Shown here in pieces: positions 1 to 7,041 of a stretch of DNA of 22,155 bases. The stretch spans positions 1-22,155 of the forward strand of contig DAIAZB010000214.1 in the NCBI GenBank assembly GCA_027443745.1, in the 5' to 3' direction. Position numbers and translations under genes: made by a program. The stretch is from Thiomonas sp. GTDB taxonomy: Bacteria > Pseudomonadota > Gammaproteobacteria > Burkholderiales > Burkholderiaceae. Each line of letters starts with the position of its first letter. Position 1 is the stretch's first letter. The notes beneath the pieces are model-generated. The model did no database searches. It was not told where the DNA came from and saw nothing but the letters and a program-made list of their open reading frames with translations.

Positions 1-270
1 GCCGGCGTCGAGCTGCTGCTGCAGCGACATGCTCTGCGTGCGCACGATCTCGGTGGCGAAGCTGCCGAGGTTGCCGGTGGCCGAATCGTGCGTCCCCGGT
101 ATCGACAAGTCCTGCAACGGCGTATCGTCGCGCAGCGCCGACATCCAGTCGGCATGGTCGACCACCGCGTCGCTCGAAGTCGAGAACGCGCCGTCGCCGG
201 CCCATGCCCCCGGCGTGAACGCCAACGCGGCCAGCAGCAACGCGGCGCGCGCACAAGCCGCTGCGCTCAT
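1..270 (-). CDS. PI-PLC X-domain-like secreted phospholipase, N-terminal part (runs off left edge)
   Basis: Only the first 90 codons are present and the gene continues past base 1. The ATG at 270 is preceded by GGAG about six bases upstream. The first 24 residues form a signal peptide (short N-region, Ala/Leu-rich core, cleavage after AWA), so the product is exported. Residues 42-61 read WMSALRDDTPLQDLSIPGTH, and SIPGTHDSAT with His61 matches the first catalytic His region of bacterial phosphatidylinositol-specific phospholipase C. The later QTQ/RTQS-LQQQLDAG stretch also fits that family, where it precedes the G-I-R strand. Enzymes of the family cleave phosphoinositides or GPI anchors without calcium. 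Many bacterial homologues are uncharacterised, so the substrate is unknown. It diverges from trhA across a 189-base gap that presumably holds both promoters. Confidence 0.8.
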   Translation of the reverse strand, partial: MSAAACARAALLLAALAFTPGAWAGDGAFSTSSDAVVDHADWMSALRDDTPLQDLSIPGTHDSATGNLGSFATEIVRTQSMSLQQQLDAG

Positions 271-459
271 GGATTTCTCCCATTCGCGCCTGCGACGGGC
301 GCGCCCAGGCAGTGTCAGCCCAAGCGGACGCAATGGCCGTGCACGCCGCGTGCGCATACCGGCAGTATGTCGCGCAAGGTCGCGTCAGCCTCGTCACGCG
401 CGCTCGATGCTGCAGCGCGATAATGGGATATTCTCGAGTCCTCGAGCCTTCTGCCCGCA

Positions 460-1122
460 ATGCCCGACCCCATGACCGAAACGCGCGCCGTCGCGCTGCA
501 ATCACCCGGCGAGGAAATCGCCAACAGCATCAGCCACGGCGTCGGCCTGGGGCTGAGCGCGGCCGCGCTGCCGGTGCTGCTGCTGCACGCGCACGGGGCC
601 GCCGCGACCGTTGGTGCCGCGCTGTTCGGCGCCACCGCGCTGCTGCTCTACCTGAGCTCGACGCTGTATCACGCGATTTCGCGGCCCAGCGCCAAGGCGG
701 TGCTGCGCTGGCTCGACCACGCGTCGATCTATCTGTTCATCGCCGGCACGTACACGCCGTTCACCTTGACCGTGCTGCGCGGAGCGTGGGGCTGGACGCT
801 GTTGGGCCTGATCTGGGGTATGGCCGCGCTGGGCCTGCTGTTCAAGGCGCTGGGCCCGGCGCGCTTTCCGCGGCTGTCGACGCTGCTCTACCTGGCGATG
901 GGCTGGATCGTGCTGATCGCGATCGTTCCGCTGTGGCACGCGCTGCCGGCCTCGGGGCTGGCCTGGCTGTTCGCCGGCGGCGCCGCGTACACGCTGGGGG
1001 TCATTTTTTTCAGCATCGACGAACGCGTGCCGTATGCGCACTTCGTCTGGCACCTGTTCGTGCTCGCCGGCACCGTGTGCCACTTCATCGCGGTGCTGCA
1101 GTGGGCCACCGGGAGCGCCTGA
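460..1122 (+). CDS. trhA: Hemolysin III / PAQR-family membrane homeostasis protein TrhA
   Basis: A 220-residue integral membrane protein with about seven hydrophobic segments, the usual size for this family. Characteristic residues are visible: EEIANSISHG (His26), SSTLYH (66-71), LDHASIYLFIAGTYTPF (85-101), HFVWH (His194, His198) and His208. In PAQR proteins the Ser/Asp/His set forms a metal site in the inner half of the membrane. Family members in E. coli and Bacillus have been linked to membrane fluidity control, and the older hemolysin III name is probably misleading. The start at 460 has no clear Shine-Dalgarno sequence, and the ATG at 472 is an alternative that would remove four residues. 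The gene converges on pabB with only 18 bases between the stops. Confidence 0.9.
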   Translation: MPDPMTETRAVALQSPGEEIANSISHGVGLGLSAAALPVLLLHAHGAAATVGAALFGATALLLYLSSTLYHAISRPSAKAVLRWLDHASIYLFIAGTYTPFTLTVLRGAWGWTLLGLIWGMAALGLLFKALGPARFPRLSTLLYLAMGWIVLIAIVPLWHALPASGLAWLFAGGAAYTLGVIFFSIDERVPYAHFVWHLFVLAGTVCHFIAVLQWATGSA

Positions 1123-1140
1123 GCTCGCGCACCGCCGTCT

Positions 1141-2898
1141 TCAACGCGGGTCGCCGCGCTCCCAGCTGACGAGCAGCGGGCCGCGCAGGCTGTTGATGAA
1201 CCAGATGCGCGTGGCCCGCGCCAGCTCGTCGACGGTCAAGCGCGCTTCGACGATCTCGCCGCGCTCGATCCATTCGCGGCGCAGGCAGCCGTCGAGCAGG
1301 CCGCCATCGAGCGCCGGGGTCAGGCGGCGGCCGTCGAGCTCGAGCACCAGGTTGCCGCGGGTGAATTCGGTCAGTTCGCCCTGCTCGTTGCGCAACAACA
1401 CGTCAAACGCGTCCGGGTGACGCGCGGCGGCGGCCTCGTAGGGCTCGCGCAAGGTCGTCTTGTGGAACAGCCGCAGGTCGTCGCGCCGCACCGGCATCGG
1501 GTCCAGCACGATGCGACGCGGCACGTCGGCGGCGTCGGCGACGAACGGCTGCACGTCGATGTGCAACTCGCCGTCGGCGCGCAGGCACAGCCGCAGCCGA
1601 TGCAGGCCGGCCGCGGCCTGCCGCGCCGCGTGTTCGACGGCGCCGCGCCAACCGACGACGTCGAGCGCAAAGCCGAAGTAGCGCGCCGAGGCCTCGAGCC
1701 GCGCCAGGTGCCGCGCCAGCCGCGGCACCACCCCCTGCTCCAGCCGCATGGTTTCGATCAGGCCGAACGGCGGCCACGGCTCGCGTCGCAGAAAGCTGCC
1801 CTTGAGCAGCGCTTCGGCGTATTCATCATCCGCTGTGGAGTCCCAGACGATGCCGCTGCCGACCCCGCATATCGCTTCGTGCCGCTCGCCGTCGACGACC
1901 ACGGTGCGGATGGCGACGTTGAACACCGCATCGCCACCCGGCTTGAGCAGCCCGATCGCACCGCAATACACGCCGCGCGGCGAAGTCTCGAGCTGCGCGA
2001 TCCATTCCATCGCCTTCACTTTCGGCGCGCCGGTGATCGAGCCGCACGGGAAAAGCGCACCGAAGATCTCGAACAGCCCGCAGTCGGGGGCGATTTCGGC
2101 GGTGACCGTCGACGTCATCTGCCACACCGTCGGCAGGCGCTCGAGCGCGTAGCGCTGCGGCACCGTGACGCCGCCGCGACGCGCCAGCCGCGACAGGTCG
2201 TTGCGCAGCAGATCGACGATCATCAGGTTTTCCGCTCGATCCTTGGCCGACTCGCGCAGCTCGCGTTCCAGCTTGAGGTCCTCGGCCGGGTAGCGGCCGC
2301 GCGCGCGCGTGCCCTTCATCGGCCGCGTCGTCAGCCGATCGCCGTCGCGGCGGAAAAACAGCTCGGGCGACAGCGACAGCACCTGGTGCCCGCCGAGATC
2401 GAGCCAGGCGCCATAGGCGGCCGGCTGCGCCTCGCGCAGCGTCTCGTAGAGGGCGCGCGTCTCGTGCGCGCAGCGACCGCGCAGCCGTAAGGTGTAATTG
2501 GCCTGGTAGATCTCGCCGTCTGAAATGGCGCGCCGGATTGACTCGAATGCGGCCGCGTACGCCGCAAAGTCGGTGTCGGCCTGCAGCTCGAGCGCCGCGC
2601 CCGCGGTGTGCGATGCGTCGCGGCGCACGCGCTGCGGCCGCTCGAACACCGCGAACCAGGCCAGCGGCGTCGGCGCCGCGCCGCGCACGCGAAACGCCAC
2701 GTCGAAGGCCGGTGCGGCCTCGTAGCCGACCAGCCCGACGACCCAGGCGCCGGCATCGGCGCGCGCCTGCGCGGCGCGCAACACGCCCTCGACCGCATCG
2801 AGCGTGTCGGCGCGCAGCACTTCGATGGGTTCAGCGAAGACCAGCGAGGTCGGCGCCTGGCCGTCCTCGGCGAAGTCGATCACGGCTCGATACGGCAC
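1141..2898 (-). CDS. pabB: Fused aminodeoxychorismate synthase component I / 4-amino-4-deoxychorismate lyase (PabB-PabC)
   Basis: A 585-residue bifunctional enzyme of folate synthesis. The N-terminal half (about 1-370) is a chorismate-binding PabB domain: PMKGT at 193-197 carries the PabB-type Lys195, where TrpE has Ala in PIAGT, which argues against anthranilate synthase. FPCGSITGAPK at 283-293 and the C-terminal CGVGSGIVWDS are also conserved. The second half (about 375-585) is a class IV PLP aminotransferase/lyase domain with Lys480 in LFHKTTLREPYEA and a downstream EFTRGN motif, which would convert aminodeoxychorismate to p-aminobenzoate plus pyruvate. The GTG at 2898 is chosen because GGAGGTGG lies just upstream and the chorismate-enzyme N-terminus begins there; the reading frame is open further upstream but without homology. 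The glutamine amidotransferase PabA is not in the window. Confidence 0.93.
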   Translation of the reverse strand: MPYRAVIDFAEDGQAPTSLVFAEPIEVLRADTLDAVEGVLRAAQARADAGAWVVGLVGYEAAPAFDVAFRVRGAAPTPLAWFAVFERPQRVRRDASHTAGAALELQADTDFAAYAAAFESIRRAISDGEIYQANYTLRLRGRCAHETRALYETLREAQPAAYGAWLDLGGHQVLSLSPELFFRRDGDRLTTRPMKGTRARGRYPAEDLKLERELRESAKDRAENLMIVDLLRNDLSRLARRGGVTVPQRYALERLPTVWQMTSTVTAEIAPDCGLFEIFGALFPCGSITGAPKVKAMEWIAQLETSPRGVYCGAIGLLKPGGDAVFNVAIRTVVVDGERHEAICGVGSGIVWDSTADDEYAEALLKGSFLRREPWPPFGLIETMRLEQGVVPRLARHLARLEASARYFGFALDVVGWRGAVEHAARQAAAGLHRLRLCLRADGELHIDVQPFVADAADVPRRIVLDPMPVRRDDLRLFHKTTLREPYEAAAARHPDAFDVLLRNEQGELTEFTRGNLVLELDGRRLTPALDGGLLDGCLRREWIERGEIVEARLTVDELARATRIWFINSLRGPLLVSWERGDPR

Positions 2899-2956
2899 AG
2901 CTCCACCTCCAGTGCGAAGCCCGGCGGCGCCGATCGACGCGCTCGCGACGCTCGCG

Positions 2957-3994
2957 TCACGCCTCGGCGACGACGCTGACGCGGTTCTTGCCGGCTTGCT
3001 TCGAACGGTACAGCGCCTGGTCGGCGCGGTGCAGGATCGCATCCATCGCGTCGCCGTCGCGGCTCGTCGTCACGCCGATCGACACCGTGAACGCGCGCAG
3101 CTTGAAGTTGTCGCGCTTGCGCACCAGGCGCAGCGACGCGACCGCAGCGCGGATCGCTTCGGCGACCCGCACAGCTCCGCTCGACGGCGTATCGGGCAGC
3201 ATCACCAGGAACTCCTCGCCGCCGTAGCGCACCGCCGGGTCGGCGCCGCGTATGCATTTGCGGATCGCTGCGGCGACGTTGCGGATCACCGCGTCGCCGA
3301 GCGCGTGGCCGTGCAGGTCGTTGATCGACTTGAAGTCGTCGATGTCGATCATCAGCACCGAAAACACCGGCACGCCCCGGGTCGACAGAAGCTCGTCGAA
3401 GCGCGCCTCCATCCCCCGGCGGTTCAGCAGGCCGGTCAGCGGATCGATCAGCGCGGCGCGCCGGTGCTCTTCCAGCTCCTCGCGCAGCAACTCGGTTTCG
3501 GCCAGCGACGACTTGATCTGCAGTTCGAGTTGCTGCTGGCGCTGGCCCAGCGTCGATGTCGAGTCGATCAAATCGGCAACCAGCGCCTGCACCGCGTCGA
3601 CGCCGGGCGCGGCGCGCAAGGTCTCGGCGGCGTGGTCGAGGTGGCCGCGGAACGTCGCGACATCGACGCCGGCTTCGCCGAGGTGTTCGGCCAGGCGGGT
3701 CAACAGCAGGTGCAGGCCGCTGCCGGCGGCGCTCAGGCCATGGACGCGCTCGGTCGCGATGTGCTGGTCGAACAGCTCGTGCAGCACCGCCTCGTCGAGC
3801 GCCGGACCCTGCTTGAGCTGACGGTCGAGCGCTTCGACCAGGTCCGCGCTGGCGCCGCCGAAGTAGGCGTAGGCCACGGTGAAATTGAGCGGGTGCGGCG
3901 CCGTGCGACGGTCGACGAGCAGGCCGATCGACTGGTCGGCCAGCGCGCGGGCGTCGTCGAACGCGTGGGCGAGCGCCTTGATGCTGGTTCGCAT
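2957..3994 (-). CDS. GGDEF diguanylate cyclase with helical N-terminal region
   Basis: A 345-residue cytosolic protein. Residues 175-345 form a GGDEF domain: DPLTGLLNRRG at 184-194, IDIDDFKSIND at 216-226 for metal and GTP binding, and an intact active site GGEEF at 258-262. An RxxD inhibitory site (Arg249-Asp252) stands exactly five residues before GGEEF, so product inhibition by c-di-GMP is expected. Residues 1-145 are mostly helical with no transmembrane segment and no recognised PAS or GAF signature. Residues 147-178 (Gln/Glu/Leu-rich) are a probable coiled coil for dimerisation. It starts three bases after the ychJ stop with GGGAG in the ychJ tail, so the two are cotranscribed. The signal sensed by the N-terminal part is unknown. 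Confidence 0.92.
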   Translation of the reverse strand: MRTSIKALAHAFDDARALADQSIGLLVDRRTAPHPLNFTVAYAYFGGASADLVEALDRQLKQGPALDEAVLHELFDQHIATERVHGLSAAGSGLHLLLTRLAEHLGEAGVDVATFRGHLDHAAETLRAAPGVDAVQALVADLIDSTSTLGQRQQQLELQIKSSLAETELLREELEEHRRAALIDPLTGLLNRRGMEARFDELLSTRGVPVFSVLMIDIDDFKSINDLHGHALGDAVIRNVAAAIRKCIRGADPAVRYGGEEFLVMLPDTPSSGAVRVAEAIRAAVASLRLVRKRDNFKLRAFTVSIGVTTSRDGDAMDAILHRADQALYRSKQAGKNRVSVVAEA

Positions 3995-3997
3995 GCC

Positions 3998-4399
3998 TCA
4001 GTGCTCCCGCAACTCGCCGGACGCGTAGTACCACCGCCCCTGCTCGCGTACAAAACGGCTGATTTCGTGCATGCGCTGCGCGCGCCCGCCGACCTTGCAG
4101 CGGGCGACGAACTCGACCACGGCCTCGTCTTCGCTGCGCGCTTCAAAGCGCTTGATGTCGAGCCCGATCCAGCGCAGGGCCTGCGCGTCGAGCTCCAGCG
4201 CGGCAGGTCGGGTAGACGCGTGCCAGGTCGCCAGCAGATACGCTTCGCGCCCCAGTGCATAAGCGACGTAGCGCGAGCGCATCAGCGCCTCGGCCGTCGG
4301 CGCGGCGACGTCACCGTCGAGATACCGCCCGCAACAGCGCGGCAGCGGCTCGCCGCTGCTGCAGGGGCAGGCTTCATCGAGCGGTGAACGTTTCTTCAA
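3998..4399 (-). CDS. ychJ: YchJ-family protein (UPF0225) with N-terminal SEC-C motif
   Basis: A 133-residue protein. Residues 11-23 (CPCSSGEPLPRCC) are a SEC-C-type zinc-binding motif (Cys11, Cys13, Cys22, Cys23), followed by the YchJ/NTF2-like body with ALMRSRYVAYA, YLLATWH and the FVARCKVGG and WYYASGEL strands. This matches the full-length family, whose function is not established. The start must be close to the CPC motif. The only usable codon is the TTG at 4399: the upstream in-frame region reaches a stop about 13 codons earlier without ATG or GTG, and no strong ribosome site is visible. The start lies about 40 bases from the proposed end of the mobile region, so the native promoter may have been displaced. 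It heads the ychJ - diguanylate cyclase - pabB set. Confidence 0.88.
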   Translation of the reverse strand: MKKRSPLDEACPCSSGEPLPRCCGRYLDGDVAAPTAEALMRSRYVAYALGREAYLLATWHASTRPAALELDAQALRWIGLDIKRFEARSEDEAVVEFVARCKVGGRAQRMHEISRFVREQGRWYYASGELREH

Positions 4400-4437
4400 T
4401 GCGGCGCGATCGTCGTTTGGCGGAAGCGGTGGGAGCG

Positions 4438-4458
4438 TTTTTCAATGATTTTTCAATG
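4438..4458. repeat. Tandem direct repeat TTTTTCAATG, candidate element end (att)
   Basis: TTTTTCAATG occurs at 4438-4447 and again at 4449-4458, separated by one A. A related TTCTTCAATG lies at 4392-4401 across the ychJ start. From memory, Tn4371-family elements use an attachment core close to TTTTTCAT, which shares its first seven bases with this repeat. It sits where the base composition changes and where the chromosomal gene set ends. The identification as att is inference, because the other end of the element is outside the window. Confidence 0.35.
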
Positions 4459-4560
4459 TCATGAATGATTCATACCACGCTACATACCATGATACCGATC
4501 CTCGATCTCCGGCCGGCCATTGGGGAAATCCGGCAAGTCATGAGCACCGAGTGGACACCT

Positions 4561-4674
4561 TCAGGCTTGATCCAGGCCCGCATCAAGCGCAGCTGCCTGC
4601 GCCATGAAATTGCCAGGGCGGCGCTTGCGGAACGCGCCGAGGTTAGCGAGCTTCCAGTGCACTGCTGCGGGCAA
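4561..4674 (-). pseudogene. Unidentified C-terminal coding remnant
   Basis: Between an upstream in-frame TAG (4675-4677) and a TGA at 4561 there are 37 codons reading LPAAVHWKLANLGAF followed by a basic, Ala-rich tail. The regular protein-like composition (aromatic and Leu/Lys spacing) suggests the end of a decayed gene. I do not recognise the family. The upstream sequence carries stops in this frame, so no intact protein is made. It may be only chance. Confidence 0.25.
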
Positions 4675-4800
4675 CTAGGCCGCATGCTGGCAGCGCACGA
4701 AGCGACCAATCCCGGTCGTCGCGCATCAGGCCGCTCAGGAACCGCCGGTGTTCGCGGCCGCGCCGCCGGGGCAGTTCCTGGCGCATTCCAGCGCGAGCGG

Positions 4801-4908
4801 CTGAGCAGCCTGCCCAGCGAACACTCCGTCAGCGCGAGCCAGCGTCCATGCTCCAGGTAGTGCTTGACGGCGAGTTCCCTTTGCGCCGGCCTGCGCGTAC
4901 GAATACAT
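4801..4908 (-). pseudogene. Decayed IS3-type transposase OrfA N-terminus
   Basis: On the minus strand an ATG at 4908 begins MYSYAQ, typical of the start of IS3-family OrfA (helix-turn-helix) proteins. After a frame change the sequence continues as RELAVKHYLEHGRWLALTE with SLG following, matching the usual OrfA segment (xLAVxxYLEHGRxxAxTxRxLGYP). The expected GYPSR and downstream HTH residues are missing, and later sequence has stops in all useful frames. Only about 35 codons remain, with no OrfB and no visible terminal inverted repeats. It is an old insertion scar at the edge of the mobile region. Confidence 0.6.
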
Positions 4909-4977
4909 GATCGAATTCGAATTAATACAAAAAACTCACCAAATTACGAGCGGTATTTCGAACGCAATCATGAGCAT

Positions 4978-4997
4978 GCCGTCGCCCTGACGACAGC
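4978..4997 (-). terminator. Weak hairpin downstream of the ssp-associated operon
   Basis: On the minus strand GCTGTCG and CGACGGC can pair (7 bp including one G-T) around the loop TCAGGG, 17 bases after the TAG of the receiver-domain gene. No T-run follows directly; a T6 run occurs only about 45 bases later. It could slow or end transcription, but it is not a classical intrinsic terminator. Confidence 0.25.
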
Positions 4998-5013
4998 CTC
5001 CAGAGATAGTCGC

Positions 5014-7041
5014 CTAATCCGGCGCGGGAACATCGGGAACTTCCTCGGCGACTGCTCTGTATGGCGTCAAAAGGAGCACCAGCGGTTCCGACTTCAGGTC
5101 ATGGGGAATCGACTTGTCGAATACCACCTGAATTGTAATTTTTGGCTTCGACATACTTGCCTTTCGCACCGGCACATTGAGCCCTTGATCTCCGGCTGCG
5201 CCACTCAGTTCTACGCGCTGCACACCACCAGCCTTCAAAGCTTCGACGAGTAGCCTGCTCTGCGAAGCAGCCTGCGGATCGTCCAATTTTGCACGATCCA
5301 GTTTCCCAAGCAACCAGTCGCCAAAGCTTGTAGTCAAGCTCAGTGTGGTCGAAGTTTTTGGCTTTGACGCCCTTTTCGCCAGCTTATCGCCAGCGTCGGA
5401 CCCGGCCGGCTTAGGGTCGGACTTCGGCATGTGCCGCCCCTGAATAACGACCGCGGAAGCCCACGACTCCTTGCTGGCATCGAATTCACGCTTGAAATCA
5501 TTCTTTCCGTGCAAGACAAGCTTGGCCCGGTAAGCGGTGACGAGTGGCGGTGCGACCGGTTCGCCTATCCTCCCCACTCGTTGCGTCAAACTTTCCTGCC
5601 TTGCAAGTGCACTGACCGGTTTCAGGCGGGCCAATCGCTTCAGCCCACTCGTTCGCTTGGCTAGGTCAGACAGCTCTGGCGTTGTAGGGTTCACAAACTC
5701 CCACTTTGCCAAGTAATACCGGAGCGAACCGGCCACTTGCATGGCGACGAGATCGGCCATTGAGCTGTCTTTTAGATATGTCGTGCGGTAGAACGCCAGC
5801 GCCATATCACTCAACAGCTGTGGCTGGCATTTGAGACACAGCACGCTCCTTTTTTTACTGCTGTCCGGCCGTGCCAAATCGCAACTTTGATCGACCACCA
5901 GCAAGAACTCACTTGGCGACCCTGTGGTGTCCAACTTTGCGAACAGGTCGCCCAATTCCACTGGCGCATTCTTCGTCTCCGCAATGTCGTCGTTGATGTC
6001 GAGGCGCATGACTGAGCGCACATACATGTTAGCCAACCTGCTGCCAGGAGGTACCGCTCCGGGAAATGCGCGATGGGCAATCACCTCAGGCAACTGTTGG
6101 CCTAGCGTGCGGATTCGCGCATCCTCAAGCAACCCGCTCGCCAAGGTTTCGGAAACCAGCCAAGAAAGATAGTCCGGAAGGACAGCTTCTTCGACAGCCA
6201 ATTCGGCCTCGTGTAGTAGCGCTAGTTCAGACGGCTCTACCATGGTCAGGCTTTGTCTCAGCGCAGTGGCGGAGCGGATGGCCGCCAACCAATACTCATC
6301 AAGCAGGCGTGCCAAGGCCTGTTTCCCTGAGTAGTCCTCGATCAAGCGTTCCAACATGGCCTCGCCCGACTCGTTGATCGAACCCTTCTCAATGAAGCGG
6401 AAGAAGTCAGCCCGCAGACCTGTGCGGGTCTTGAATTCTTCTTGCTGATCCGCGGCTCCAGGTCGTGAAGACATGAGAACGACCAAGGGGTACTTCTCCA
6501 AGCTGTCGGATTGCCGCGCTTGGATGATTAGATGCGCGATTTGCGCGGCTCGCTCGAGCGACCTCTCAACTCCTGTCTCCCCCTTCAGAAAGAAGTCAAG
6601 GAAAATCAGTTGGGAAGCGGTGATATGGGGCACGGCCGCGTCCAGATTTGGAATCTTCTCGACCTTCCAGCGGTACCGAGAGAAGAGCTGCTCCAGTCCA
6701 CTGAGTTCGCTTTGCTTTTGCGTGACAGAGTCCAAGTACTCCAAGAACAATGTGTCGTTCAGCCAAGCCCAAACCTGTCTGGTTCTGAGCACCCACAGTC
6801 GTTGCACGACCACGCGATCCTGCACGAGGACTTCGACATCAGCCGGAATGCTAGGGTCCAGCGATGACTTCTTGAACTCGCGTTTCAGCTGCCCCACGCG
6901 TCGGGGCTCGTCGAGCAACGCATTGGTGAAGCGGGTAACAGCTTCACCATCTAGATCATTGGTTTCAGCAGGGGCATATGCGTCGTCGATAACGATGACC
7001 TTCTTGAAAATCTTCTGCACCGCTCCCTCAAGATTCTCCAT
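5014..7041 (-). CDS. Response-regulator-like protein with insert in receiver domain and large C-terminal region
   Basis: A 675-residue cytosolic protein. Residues 13-225 carry the landmarks of a receiver domain: KKVIVIDDA (acidic pair Asp19-Asp20), LIFLDFFLKG (probable phospho-acceptor Asp149), YPLVVLMSS (Ser191 in the Thr/Ser position) and FFRFIEKGS (Lys219). Some 120 residues separate the first strand from the Asp149 strand, more than twice the normal distance, so the domain is interrupted by an insert (about 25-130). Residues 240-345 are helical. Residues 378-406 (FLLVVDQSCDLA, then CLKC) look like a separate beta-rich domain, and 540-575 is a basic, disordered linker before a C-terminal beta/alpha part. 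No known DNA-binding output domain is seen. The start overlaps the GHKL gene by 14 bases after GGAGGAGCGG, implying coupled synthesis and a functional partnership with that kinase-like protein. Confidence 0.8.
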   Translation of the reverse strand: MENLEGAVQKIFKKVIVIDDAYAPAETNDLDGEAVTRFTNALLDEPRRVGQLKREFKKSSLDPSIPADVEVLVQDRVVVQRLWVLRTRQVWAWLNDTLFLEYLDSVTQKQSELSGLEQLFSRYRWKVEKIPNLDAAVPHITASQLIFLDFFLKGETGVERSLERAAQIAHLIIQARQSDSLEKYPLVVLMSSRPGAADQQEEFKTRTGLRADFFRFIEKGSINESGEAMLERLIEDYSGKQALARLLDEYWLAAIRSATALRQSLTMVEPSELALLHEAELAVEEAVLPDYLSWLVSETLASGLLEDARIRTLGQQLPEVIAHRAFPGAVPPGSRLANMYVRSVMRLDINDDIAETKNAPVELGDLFAKLDTTGSPSEFLLVVDQSCDLARPDSSKKRSVLCLKCQPQLLSDMALAFYRTTYLKDSSMADLVAMQVAGSLRYYLAKWEFVNPTTPELSDLAKRTSGLKRLARLKPVSALARQESLTQRVGRIGEPVAPPLVTAYRAKLVLHGKNDFKREFDASKESWASAVVIQGRHMPKSDPKPAGSDAGDKLAKRASKPKTSTTLSLTTSFGDWLLGKLDRAKLDDPQAASQSRLLVEALKAGGVQRVELSGAAGDQGLNVPVRKASMSKPKITIQVVFDKSIPHDLKSEPLVLLLTPYRAVAEEVPDVPAPD

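Larger units (their letters stand above)
4400..5013. other. Gene-poor junction between chromosome and mobile region
   Basis: No intact gene is visible here. From left to right it holds the tandem TTTTTCAATG repeat, a minus-strand coding remnant ending at 4561 (residues such as VHWKLANLGAFRKRRPGNF) that I cannot name, the IS3-type OrfA remnant, an AT-rich stretch around 4910-4965 with a TCGAATTCGA palindrome, and a small hairpin near 4980. Open frames here, such as the plus-strand one at 4465-4860, show no recognisable domain. No tRNA gene is seen, so the element is probably not integrated in a tRNA. Confidence 0.7.

Noticed and set aside
1417..2490. 357-codon plus-strand open frame
   Set aside because: It is the complement of the PabB-PabC fusion, which has clear catalytic motifs.
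2804..4387. 527-codon plus-strand open frame
   Set aside because: It is antisense to the GGDEF and YchJ genes, rich in Arg/Gln/Val typical of a GC-rich shadow frame, and has no recognisable domain.
4465..4860. 131-codon plus-strand open frame as a real gene in the junction
   Set aside because: It has no domain, overlaps minus-strand relics including the IS3 OrfA scar, and its second half is low-complexity Arg/Ala/Gly.
4400..5013. tRNA gene as integration target, or a CRISPR array
   Set aside because: No cloverleaf-like sequence or CCA end was found near the junction, and no spaced repeats longer than the ten-base TTTTTCAATG pair are present.
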